Positions 53,505 to 62,660 of a stretch of DNA of 64,000 nt are shown in pieces. The notes under the pieces were generated by a model that searched no databases, was not told where the DNA came from, and saw only the letters and a list, made by a program, of their open reading frames with translations. Source of the stretch: Bos javanicus (Eukaryota > Chordata > Mammalia > Artiodactyla > Bovidae); contig NC_083882.1 of the NCBI RefSeq assembly GCF_032452875.1, positions 62,995,614 through 63,059,613 on the forward strand, given 5' to 3'. A program made the translations under genes and the position numbers. The number at the start of each line of letters is the position of its first letter. The stretch's first letter is position 1.

Positions 53505-53765
53505 TTGTGACCATCCTAAAGGGATTGATAACCAGCCAGTCCCAGACACATGAGCAAGTCAAAGTGAGGAGAATGCTCAGCCAACCACAGCTGGCCGAAG
53601 AGGCAGAAGCGAGACCAGCAGAGAGCAGCCAAGCCAGCCCAGACCAGCTGAACTCCTGTGAACTGGTACAATAAACAAATGTTTATTTTTGTATGCCACT
53701 GAGATTTTGTGGTTTTCTCACTACATAGCATTATTTTGTCAATGGATGTCTGATACACTACAGCT
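53505..53765 (+). repeat. MLT1-type LTR 3' part
   Basis: 'agccagtcccagacacatga', 'gaccagcagagagcagccaa', 'gaactggtacaataaacaaa', 'tgccactgagattttgtggt', 'atggatgtctgatacacta' follow the MaLR LTR ending, with AATAAA in place. Confidence 0.65.
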
Positions 53766-53829
53766 CAAACATTCAACAATTGAAGAAAGGTGCAATGTCA
53801 TGCAAGCTTTGAGAATGCTGTGTAGACGT

Positions 53830-54357
53830 ACAGTCATCCCTCAGCATCAGTGAGGTGATTGGTTCGCAAATCCCCGGGGATATAATAATCAGAGAATACT
53901 CAAGTCCTTTGTATAAAACAGAGTGTTGTTGTTGTTGTTGTTTAGTTGTGTCTGACTCCTTTGTGCCCTCATGGACTGTAGCCCACCAGGCTCCTTCTGT
54001 CCATAGGATTTCCCAGGCAAGAATACTGGAGTGGGTTACCATTTCTTTCTCCAGAGGATCTTCCCGACCCAGGGTTAGAACCCGTGTCTCCTGCCTTGGC
54101 AGGCAGATTCTTTACCACTGAGCCACCAAGGAAGCCCCATAAAATGGAGTAGTATTTGCATATAATCTACGTGTATCCTCTCTAGGTTACTTTTAATAAG
54201 TAATACAATGAAAATGTTATGTAGATAGTTGCTGGCACATGGCAAATTCAACTTTTGCACTTTGGAACTTTTTGGGGAAAAAATGTTTTTTAAGTATTTT
54301 TCCATCTATTGGTTGACTCCGTGGACACAGAACCTCCAGATTGGAAGGGCTGACTGT
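53830..54357 (+). repeat. MER2-type DNA transposon fossil split by Bov-tA
   Basis: Left end 'acagtcatccctcagcatca', 'gaatactcaagtcctttgta'; right part from 54139 'aaaatggagtagtatttgca', 'tatctaggttacttttaat'-like text, 'attggttgactccgtggaca', 'ggaagggctgactgta'. Terminal inverted CAGTC/GACTG ends fit MER2. Non-autonomous and old. Confidence 0.75.
53925..54138 (-). mobile_element. Bov-tA SINE nested in MER2
   Basis: Reverse unit starting with a (GTT)n tail complement and ending 'gagccaccaaggaagcccc'. Confidence 0.94.
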
Positions 54358-54394
54358 AAACAGACTTGAAGTGTTCACAACAAACTGATAAACT

Positions 54395-54602
54395 GCAGAA
54401 GGAGGAGATGATTGAAAAACAATGTGTATAATATGACATCATTTTCATAAAACATGCATTTCTATATTTGCATATGAAAATATGCAAATTTTCAGGTCTA
54501 ATATACAAGATGCCGACCGACGTGGTTATCTCTGGGTGGTAAGACTTTCCTTAATTTTCATTTTATGTCACTCATATAATTGTTCAAAAGGGAGAAAAAA
54601 AT
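54395..54602 (+). mobile_element. L1M 3' UTR fragment
   Basis: 'acaatgtgtataatatgaca', 'gttatctctgggtggtaaga', 'tgttcaaaagggagaaaaaa'. Confidence 0.6.
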
Positions 54603-56006
54603 CTTTGCTGTATAGTACATTTGGTTTGGCTATCCTTTGGCTTGTTGGTAAAAATCCTGAATATTCTTTGATTACGTTTTGCAGAGGAGGGCACAGGAAG
54701 TATTCCTGCAGCATCCTGTGCAGGCAATGCGGACACTGCACCTCTTCCAGGACTCACTAAGGACTGCAGGTATAAGAACACACCTGTCTAATTCCTACTG
54801 GCAAGCCTGAAAAGAGAAGTTCACACCAGTGGTCTTCCCAGCCCACCATTAGAGCCTGGGAAGCCTTAGAAGTCCCTGCCTTGGAGACAGAGGATGGGGA
54901 GACTGGGAGCAGAGCAGGACGCCTCTAGAAACTTCCTGCCTGTGGGGCTTAGTTATATGCCTTGGACAAACAAAAGAAATCTTCCTCTAAGTTCTGACTA
55001 ACAGGGTGTCAAATGTCATACATTCAGAATAAGAAATTCAATGCCCCGGGGCAGGCCAAGGATACCTAAGGTGCTAATCCTTCCTAAGGCTGAAAGGACT
55101 TTCTTTTCTTTTCTTTCTTTAAGCTTCCTTCCTTCCTTGCCCCATTTCCTCTCCCTCCCAATCATTCAAGGAGTTCCCTCCCTCCCTCCCTCCCTCCCTC
55201 TCTATTTTCTTTCTTTCCTTATCTAATATTTGGGAGTTAGGCCTTCATTTAAAATAATTCCTAATTTATAGCAAATCTATCCCTGTACTTTCCTGGACAA
55301 TCCTTAATTTGCAGTAAACCCCCAATCCATTTTTTTTTTCCTGCCACTATTTCTGTTGCTAAAACCGTCCAGCTAGAGCTGGTGAAAATTGCACATCAGG
55401 CTGATGAACTCTACAGCAGTCATATATAATCTGGCTTCAGCTGACTGTGCTTATACACTGAATTTTCCTTTCCTCATTCCTACGTATTTCTTGTTCCCTA
55501 CTGTGAGTTTAATCTTAGCCTTTTCCATTCTTGTCATGCCCCAGCACGTCTCACTCCAGAGACCCTGACTCCCAACACGTTAGGTCCAACAACTGCCCTT
55601 CCTCCTCCTCCAAACGTTATCATTTGATTTCCTCTGATCAACACCCCCCCAACCCCCACCCGGCTCCAGCAGCTCCCTTCAAAGCTCTTTGAAGGGTGGT
55701 TTCAGCCCACCCGGTTAGTCTCCAAGACAGAGGTTCTGTAAGTGAGGGTTCAGAAGATCATGTAGAGTCCACAAAGGCACTCCAGGTGATTCATGAATCT
55801 TTTGAAATGAATGTAGAATTTTGTCTTTAAGTCAGTTTTTAGTTGAGAGTCTCTAGATTTCATCTACTTTCCATAGGACTCTGCCAACCTAGGACTTTTC
55901 TTCATCACTCACTTCCTCTTTCTTGCATTTTTAGGCTCTCGCCTTTTTGACTGGTGTCCTCTTTGTCTACATACAACTTGGCTGTACCATGAAACAGAAT
56001 TACCAG
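54603..56006. other. unassigned sequence with polypyrimidine tract
   Basis: No transposon confidently named. 55098-55220 is a polypyrimidine tract of CTTT, CTTC and CCCT units, likely length-variable. 55380-55640 resembles decayed L2 but too weakly to call. Confidence 0.4.
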
Positions 56007-56420
56007 GTGTATTAGTCTGCTCTGGCTGCCACAGCAGACGACCACAGGCTGGGTGGCCGCAATGACAGAAATTAATTTTCTCATGGTTCTGGATGCAAGA
56101 AGTCCAGGATCAGAGTGCCAGGATGGTTAGTTTCTGGTGAGAACTCTCTTCCTGGCTTGCAGATGGCCACTCTCGCACTATATCCTAGCATGGCCTTTTC
56201 AAGGGGTGGGCATACAGGGGTGGGGGAAGGGAAGTTCTCTTTTCTTTTTATTATTATGCTACCAGTCCTATTGAAATAAGGCCCCACCCTTCAAACCTCA
56301 TTTAATTTTAATGACCTCCTAAAGATCCTGTCTTCAAATATAGTCACATTGGAAGTTAGGATGTCAACATATGATTTACAGGGTGTTGTGGGGATGGCAC
56401 ATGGTTCAGCCCATAGCACC
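56007..56420 (-). repeat. MLT1-type (MaLR) LTR, nearly complete
   Basis: Reversed LTR in full order: 'gtgtattagtctgctctggc', 'ttaattttctcatggttctg', 'cttcctggcttgcagatggc', 'accagtcctattgaaataag', 'gccccacccttcaaacctca', 'tagtcacattggaagttagg', 'atgtcaacatatgatttaca'. About 410 bases, solo, with no internal region. Confidence 0.85.
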
Positions 56421-56529
56421 AAGGATAAAAATAACTTGATTTAAGATACCAGAGTTGTTATCTGTGTTACGCTGGCAAAACTGCTTTCTAACTTATCTTT
56501 CTGCTTTCTAACCTGCCCTTCACGCTCTG

Positions 56530-58022
56530 GAATGTGAAGTCAAGTGGGCTTTAGAAAGCATCACTGTGTACAAAGCTAGTGGAGGTGATGGAATTCCAGT
56601 TGAGCTATTTCAAATCCTGAAAGATGATGCTGTGAAAGTGCTGCACTCAATATGCCAGCAAATTTGGAAAACTCAGCAGTGGCCACAGGACTGGAAAAGG
56701 GCAGTTTTCATTCCAATCCCAAAGAATGCTCAAACTACTGCACAATTGCACTCATCTCACATGCTAGTAAAGTAATGCTCAAAATTCTCCAAGCCAGGCT
56801 TCAGCAATACGTGAACCGTGAACTTCCAGATGTTCAAGCTGGTTTTAGAAAAGGCAGAGGAACCAGAGATCAAATTGCCAACATCCGCTGGATCATCGAA
56901 AAAGCAAGAGAGTTCCAGAAAAACATCTACTTCTGCTTTATTGACTATGCCACAGCCTTTGACTGTGTGGATCACAATAAATTGTGGAAAATTCTGAAAG
57001 AGATGGGGATACCAGACCACTTGACCTGCCTCTTGAGAAACCTATATGCAGGTCAGGAGGCAACAGTTAGAACTGGACATGGAACAACAGACTGGTTCCA
57101 AATAGGAAAAGGAGTATGTCAAGGCCGTATATTGTCACCCTGCTTATTTAACTTATATGCAGAGTACATCATGAGAAACGCTGAGCTGGAAGAAGCACAA
57201 GCTGGAATCAAGATTGCCGGGAGAAATATCAATAACCTTAGATATGCAGATGACACCACCCTTATGGCAGAAAGTGAAGAGGAACTCAAAACCTCTTGAT
57301 GAAAGTGAAAGAGGAGAGTGAAAAAGTTGGCTTAAAGCTCAGCATTCAGAAAACAATGATCATGGCATCTGGTCCCATCACTTCATGGGAAATAGATGGG
57401 GAAACAGTGGAAACAGTGGCTGACTTTATTTTTCTGGGCTCCAAAAACACTGCAGATGGTGACTGCAGCCATGAAATTAAAAGATGCTTACTCCTTGGAA
57501 GGAAAGTTATGACCAACCTAGATAGCATATTGAAAAGCAGAGACATTACTTTGCCAACAAAGGTCTGTCTAATCAAGGCTATGGTTTTTCCAGTGATCAT
57601 GTATGGTTGCAAGAATTGGACTGTGAAGAAAGCTGAGCGCCAAAGAATTGATGCTTTTGAACTGTGGTGTTAGAGAAGACTCTTGAGAGTCCCTTGGACT
57701 GCAAGGAGATCTAGCCAGTCCATCCTAAAGGAAATCAGCCCTTGGTGTTCATTGGAAGGAATGATGCTGAAGCTGAAACTCCAGTACTTTGGCCACCTCA
57801 TGCGAAGAGTTGACTCATTGGAAAAGACTCTGATGCTGGGAGGGATTGGGGGCAGGAGGAGAAGGGGACGACAGAGGATGAGATGGCTGGATGGCATCAC
57901 TGACTCGATGGACCTGAGTCTGAGTGAACTCCAGGAGATGGTGATGGACAGGGAGGCCTGGCGTGCTGTGATTCATGGGGTTACAAAGAGTTGGACATGA
58001 CTAAGCGACAGAACTGAACTGA
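56530..58022 (+). mobile_element. BovB LINE, longest 3'-complete copy
   Basis: Sense BovB of about 1.5 kb from 'gaatgtgaagtcaagtgggc' to the (GAACT)n end 'ctgaactgaac'. Words ACGCTCTG before and ACGCACTCTG after may be its target-site duplication. The 5' part with the AP-endonuclease is missing. Confidence 0.95.
56566..58000 (+). pseudogene. BovB reverse-transcriptase remnant
   Basis: Broken C-terminal half of the BovB ORF. In order: fingers motif 'ASGGDGIPVELFQ' (56566-56775 frame); a deletion of about 15 bases after 56726 shifts the frame to 56652-57299, which holds 'QAGFRKGRGTRDQIANI', motif A 'FIDYATAFDCVDHNK' (lysine replaced by threonine, catalytic D kept), 'GKGVCQGRILSPCLF' and the catalytic box 'LRYADDTTLMAES' intact. 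A further small deletion near 57290 moves to frame 57296-57673, ending in an in-frame TAG at 57671-57673, where other copies have TGG after 'ELWC'. The last segment 57683-58000 has 'HLMRRVDSLEKTLMLGG' and the terminal basic region. Two frameshifts, one stop and the truncation make it inactive, though the RT core is the best preserved here. Confidence 0.93.
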
Positions 58023-58259
58023 ACGCACTCTGTAGCCACCCACACCTTGCATAATCACCATATTGGGAGAAGTTTCTTTACTTCTGATGCATTTTGCTAT
58101 ATGGAGAAGCAGCCACTAGGTAACACTCCGAGCCTCCACTCTCTGCTGCCCCACAAAGAGCCCCATATCAGTGATCCAGGACCTTCCTCTCCTCTGCTTC
58201 TTGGGAATGAGCTGCCCACACAGAGCATTCTTTCTTTTCTGATCCTGTGTATGCAGTCT
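58023..58259. other. unassigned stretch
   Basis: No family named. It could be the outer part of the antisense L1M that follows. Confidence 0.35.
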
Positions 58260-58948
58260 TAGAGGGTCTCCCTGGTGTGTTAGCATTTCCTTTTGGTTCC
58301 TTCTCAAGGTTTCCTTCTCTCTGCCATTATACCTACTGTTCTTGCATGTTGTCTACTTTTTCAACTAGAGCCTCTATATTTTTGTCATAGTTGTTTTAAA
58401 TGGCCTATCAATCATTGCACAATCTGCATCATATCTATACCCAGTTCTGATCCTTGCCGTGCCTCTTCAGACTGTATTTGTTCTTCCCTTTTATCATGTC
58501 TTGTAATTTTCCACTGAAAGGCAGACATGACCTATTAGGTAATAGGAACTAAGGCAAGTAATCTTTTAGTGAAGTTTTATGTAAATCCGGCCAGCAGTTG
58601 GGTTGTGTTTCATGTTTGCTATAAACATAAGGAAACCAGGGGCTTCAAATTTCTCGAGTTCTTTTTTTAAAATCTCCTCTGTTGCCTTTGGGTTTCCCTA
58701 AGAACTCCTTCTGAAAAAGAGTCTGAGCCTTACAGTTCTTTCAGCAGTAATTCACTTATGCAGGAGCCCTGTTAATGTGGTGGCAAAGAGTGGGGGAAGG
58801 GAAGCATTCTATAAACTTATGATTAAATTTCAGTCTTCCTGTGGGCTTGCAACCTTTAACAAATGTTTCTTTGCTATCCCTTCCCTCTTAGGTGATACAG
58901 AAAAGCTAGAGGGGCTGGAGACAGGAAAATGCTCTTTCCCCAAGAATC

Positions 58949-59053
58949 TAAAAAAGAGAGGATATATGTATATGTATAACTGATTCATTTTGCTGCATAG
59001 CAGAAACTAACACAACACTTTAAATCAAATATATTCCAGTAAATTTTTTTTAA
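58949..59053 (+). mobile_element. L1 3' tip, artiodactyl type
   Basis: 'agaggatatatgtatatgta', 'taactgattcattttgctgc', 'agcagaaactaacacaacac', then an A/T-rich tail. Sense orientation inside the antisense L1M. Confidence 0.85.
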
Positions 59054-60069
59054 GTGCTCTTTCCCAAGATGAGATGAGGCTCTGAAAAGTTTTTTTCACT
59101 GGGGAGATCAGTCCTGTGTAACAGAGAAAATTCTGGGCATATTTCAAAATGGTTACTTTCCTTGTCTACATGCTGGGACATAAAATGATTTTTTTCCTGG
59201 CACTTCACCACCTGGTGAGGTTTTTGGAGGTAAAACCACAAAACATCTGCCCCCTGCTCTCAAGATAACAGCCCCCCAGGGGAGTCCCTCTCTCCTGTTA
59301 GTCCACACACAGCCTCAGCCATTTATCAGCATGACTATTCTACTGTTCCTACCAGGTTCTGGTTCTGGCAGCTTCTGCTCAGGTAAGCTGATCTTGACCT
59401 TGAGTATCTGCAGCCACTTCTCTCTCCAGATTCATGGTGGTGGTTTGCCCTGAAACCTCACTTTTCTGGTGAGTCCAAGAAAACTCCCTGCTTTTCAGCT
59501 TTTTTCTTGTTGTAAACGCAGGAGTGACAGCTTCCAAGATCTTTTATTGTTGGATCTGAAAGTGAGAGTCCCAAGGCCAAGCTAATTTTTTTGATTGCCT
59601 GAAGTTAGTCTTTTCTTTAGTGAGTTTTGCTTTGATTATGAAACCCAACAGTTGGTAGTTAACCAGCCCATCCACTCCAAGAACATACTTTATGTTACTT
59701 GAATTCATTGAAATTGACTGAGACATTTTATGGGCCAGAAGATGTTCTATCTTGGCAAATTTTGTGAATTTGAGAATAATGTATATTCTACTCTTGTAGG
59801 GTAGAATTTTCTAAAATGTCGATCAGCTCAAGCATAGTTAGTGCTATTCAAGTCTACTATTTGCTGATTTTCTGCCTACTTGTTCCATCAGTTACTAAGA
59901 GAGCATTTTAAAAATTTCTGTAACTGTGTATTTGTCTGTTTCTCTCTCTCTTTTTTTTTTTGCTTCATTTATTTTGCAGTTTTGCCATTAGGTACATAGA
60001 CATTTAGGATTGTTATGTTCTCTTGATTAATTGACCCTTATGTGATTATGATAAGACTTCCTTTTTCTT

Positions 60070-60166
60070 TTTTTTTTCTTTTTAATATAAATTTATTTAT
60101 TTTAATTGGAGGCTAATTACTTTATAATATTGTATTGGTTTGCCATACATTAACATGAATCCGCCA
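60070..60166 (-). mobile_element. L1 3' tip, artiodactyl type
   Basis: 'aaatttatttattttaattg', 'gaggctaattactttataat', 'attgtattggtttgccatac' is the reversed end of a younger artiodactyl L1, preceded by the complement of its A-tail. Confidence 0.8.
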
Positions 60167-60272
60167 CTTTTTCTTAGCAATGTTCTTTGTTGACACTCTA
60201 ACTTTTCTTTGATTAGTGTCAGTATGTTATTTTTTCCCATCTTTCTACTGTTTAGCCCATTTGTGTCCTTAT

Positions 60273-60478
60273 CAGTTCAGTTCAGTTCAGTCCCTCAGTC
60301 GTGTCCGACTCTTTGTGACCCCATGGACTGCAGCACTCCAGGCTTCCCTGTCCATCACCAACTCCCAGAGTTGGCCCAAACTCATGTCCATTGAGTCGGT
60401 GACGCCATCCAACCATCTCATCCTCTGTCATCCCCTCTCCTCCTGCCCCTCAATCTTTCCCAGCATCAGGGTCTTTTC
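60273..60478 (-). mobile_element. BovB LINE 3' end nested in L1M
   Basis: Reverse copy from the (AGTTC)n end to 'cagcatcagggtcttttca'. About 205 bases. Confidence 0.93.
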
Positions 60479-60740
60479 AATATTTAGGGTGTATTTTCTG
60501 TAGCAGCACATAGCTGTAATCACTATTTTACACAACTTGACAATCTCTGCCTTCTAAACTGGGGTGTTTATATGATTACCTTTAATGTGATCATTAACAT
60601 GGCTAGATTTGATTCTATCATCTTGCTATTTGTTTTCTATTTGTCTCACCTGTTCTAGGTCCCCTCCCGCCCCCCCGCCCCAGCCTTTTCTCTTTGTCTA
60701 CCTGCTTTGGGATTTTTTTTTTTTAATGTTGCTTGCATTT

Positions 60741-60774
60741 TATACACACATATATATGTATATATCCTATACAC

Positions 60775-60819
<45 letters not shown>
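60741..60819. repeat. (TA)n/(AC)n microsatellite
   Basis: TA-rich start, then about 17 AC units at 60785-60819 running straight into a Bov-tA head. Confidence 0.93.
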
Positions 60820-60821
<2 letters not shown>

Positions 60822-60922
60822 CTTCCCTCGTGGCTCAATTGGTAGAGAATCTGCCTGCAATGCAGGAGCTCCAGGTTTGATCCCTGGGTTGGGAAGATTC
60901 CCTGGAGAAGGAAATGGCAACA
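60820..60922 (+). mobile_element. Bov-tA SINE, 3'-truncated
   Basis: Head 'ggcttccctcgtggctcaat', body stops at 'gaaggaaatggcaacaaatc'. The rest of the Bov-A body is absent. Confidence 0.92.
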
Positions 60923-61142
60923 AATCAAATCTCTCTCTTCTGCTTTAGGGTTAATTGAGTACTTTTTATAATTCCATTCTGTGACCAATGTTGGCTCATT
61001 AGCTCTAACTTTGCTTTCATAATTTTGCATTGCTTTAGGGTTGAAAGCACACTTTTTCACACTATCAATGGAAGTTTACAGAGCGGATTGCTAAAGAACA
61101 CTCACAGGACCCCAGATGACAATGTTTATAAAAACCTACAGG

Positions 61143-61506
61143 AACTGTGGTGTTGGAGAAGACTCTTGAGAGTCCCTTGGACTGCAAGGAGATCCAACCA
61201 GTCCATTCTAAAGGAGACCAGTCCTGGGTGTTCATTGGAAGGACTGATGTTAAAGCTGAAACTCCAATACTTTGGCCACCTCATGCGAAGAGTTGACTCA
61301 TTGGAAAAGACTCTGATGCTGGGAGGGACTGGGGGCAGGAGGAGAAGGGGACTACAGAGGATGAGATGGCTGGATGGCATCACCGACTCGATGGACGTGA
61401 GTCTGAGTGAACTCCGGGAGTTGGTGATGGACAGGGAGGCCTGGTGTGCTGCGATTCATGGGGTCTCAAAGAGTCGGACACGACTGAGCAACTGAACTGA
61501 ACTGAA
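61143..61506 (+). mobile_element. BovB LINE 3' end
   Basis: Sense copy from 'aactgtggtgttggagaaga' to 'aactgaactgaactgaac'. ACAGGAA flanks both sides (61137-61143 and about 61506-61512), a possible short target-site duplication. The frame at 61025-61495 reads the BovB C-terminus without a stop, the cleanest such stretch in the window. Confidence 0.95.
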
Positions 61507-61846
61507 CAGGAAAAAGATGCAATACACAACAATAAAGACATGCATCAACAACCAGGAATGGGTCTGGAAAAATCAGAAAGAATCGCCTATTGTCCCCCTT
61601 TCTGTAAAAGTCATAATCAAATTCAATTAATCTATTGGGTGAGGAACCACTGTTGTAGGTACAGAATACCTCAGAACGAAGGAGCCCCAAAGAGCACCCT
61701 GCCTGGTCATGTAAGCGTATTCTTGATCCATAAGAGCAAAGTCCTCCAGAAATCTCAAAAACAATGCTGACAAGCTGCAAAAATTCTCCTCCAAATTCCT
61801 CAGACAGTGGGTTTCAAGATAACGTGATGAATGGGTATGTTTCATG
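61507..61846. other. unique stretch
   Basis: No family or gene recognised. Short frames on both strands. Confidence 0.4.
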
Positions 61847-62152
61847 CCTTCACTAGGAGTCAGTGCTATGCTGAATATTTAGCAAAACTGCTCAGGTTAG
61901 TTCCTAAGTGAAAAGTACAAGTGTTAGTCGCTCAGTCATGTCAACTGTTTGAGGCCCCATGCCCTATAGCCTTCGAGGCTCCTCTGGAATTCTCTAGGCA
62001 AGAATACTGGAGTGGGTAGCTATTCTCTTCTCCAGGGAATCCTCCCGACCCAGGGATCAAAACAGGTCTCTTGCATTGCAGGCAGATTCTTTACCATCTG
62101 AGTCACCAGGCCTTCACTAGGAGACAGTCATATGCCAAAAATTTAGCAAAAC
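61847..62152. repeat. 42-base direct repeat flanking a Bov-tA
   Basis: 61847-61888 and 62111-62152 match at 36 of 42 positions, both starting CCTTCACTAGGAG and ending ATTTAGCAAAAC. The second copy begins where the Bov-tA head ends. Confidence 0.85.
61913..62110 (-). mobile_element. Bov-tA SINE
   Basis: Reverse unit from 'aagtgttagtcgctcagtca' to 'tctgagtcaccagg'. The last head bases ('gaagccc') are missing and the second direct-repeat copy follows directly. Confidence 0.92.
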
Positions 62153-62344
62153 CAGAGTCACATAATAGGCCACTTGAAATTGTCCCAGGTATCACTGATT
62201 TCTATTTTTTAAATTCATGTTTCTCTGTGTGTTTCCTTTAGGATAGTTTCTATTGCTCTGCCTTCAAGTGCATTAATATTTTCTAATGCCTTTGTGACAA
62301 TGTGATTTGTTTTATGAAATATATATTCGGTCTTTGTCTCCTTC

Positions 62345-62658
62345 TTGACACAGAGCTAAAACCCCTTGGATTTTCCTAAATGATAAGAGTAATAAAGATG
62401 TCCTTTGTTATTTGTAACAAGTCCCTTTCACCTACCTCTGAGTTTAATAAGATGATTTTGTAAAGTGCCGAAGGATGGGGGAACTAGCCGTGTGATTATA
62501 GGATTGGAACTCTCAGCCATATCCCCCAACTTCCAGACTCCAAGGAGGTGAAAGGGGCTGGTACATGAGTGAATCACTAATGGCCAATGATTTAATCAAC
62601 CCTGCCTATGTAATGAAACCTTCATAAGCCCCAGAAGGAAAGGGTTTGGTGAGCTACA
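62345..62658 (+). repeat. old LTR-like fragment, tentative
   Basis: 'caatgatttaatcaaccctg', 'cctatgtaatgaaaccttca', 'taagccccagaaggaaaggg' resemble a mammalian LTR segment. It is cut off by BovB. Confidence 0.4.
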
Positions 62659-62660
62659 AG

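Larger units (their letters stand above)
58260..60970 (-). mobile_element. antisense L1M composite, 2.7 kb with nested insertions
   Basis: Reversed old L1. 58330-58640: 'cttgcatgttgtctactttt', 'gtcatagttgttttaaatgg', 'catgtcttgtaattttccac'. 58650-59500: 3'-UTR-like text. 59690-60060: 'gttctatcttggcaaatttt', 'gagaataatgtatattctac', 'ggattgttatgttctcttga'. 60500-60660: 'gcttctaaactgggg'-like text and 'tcttgctatttgttttctat'. It is interrupted by an L1 tip (58949), a second L1 tip (60070), BovB (60273) and an AC repeat with Bov-tA (60741-60922). ORF2 is not readable. Confidence 0.6.

Noticed and set aside
61025..61495. 156-codon uninterrupted plus frame
   Set aside because: From about 61143 on it is the BovB C-terminus; the front is unrelated flanking DNA. 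It has no RT core, so it is not a gene.
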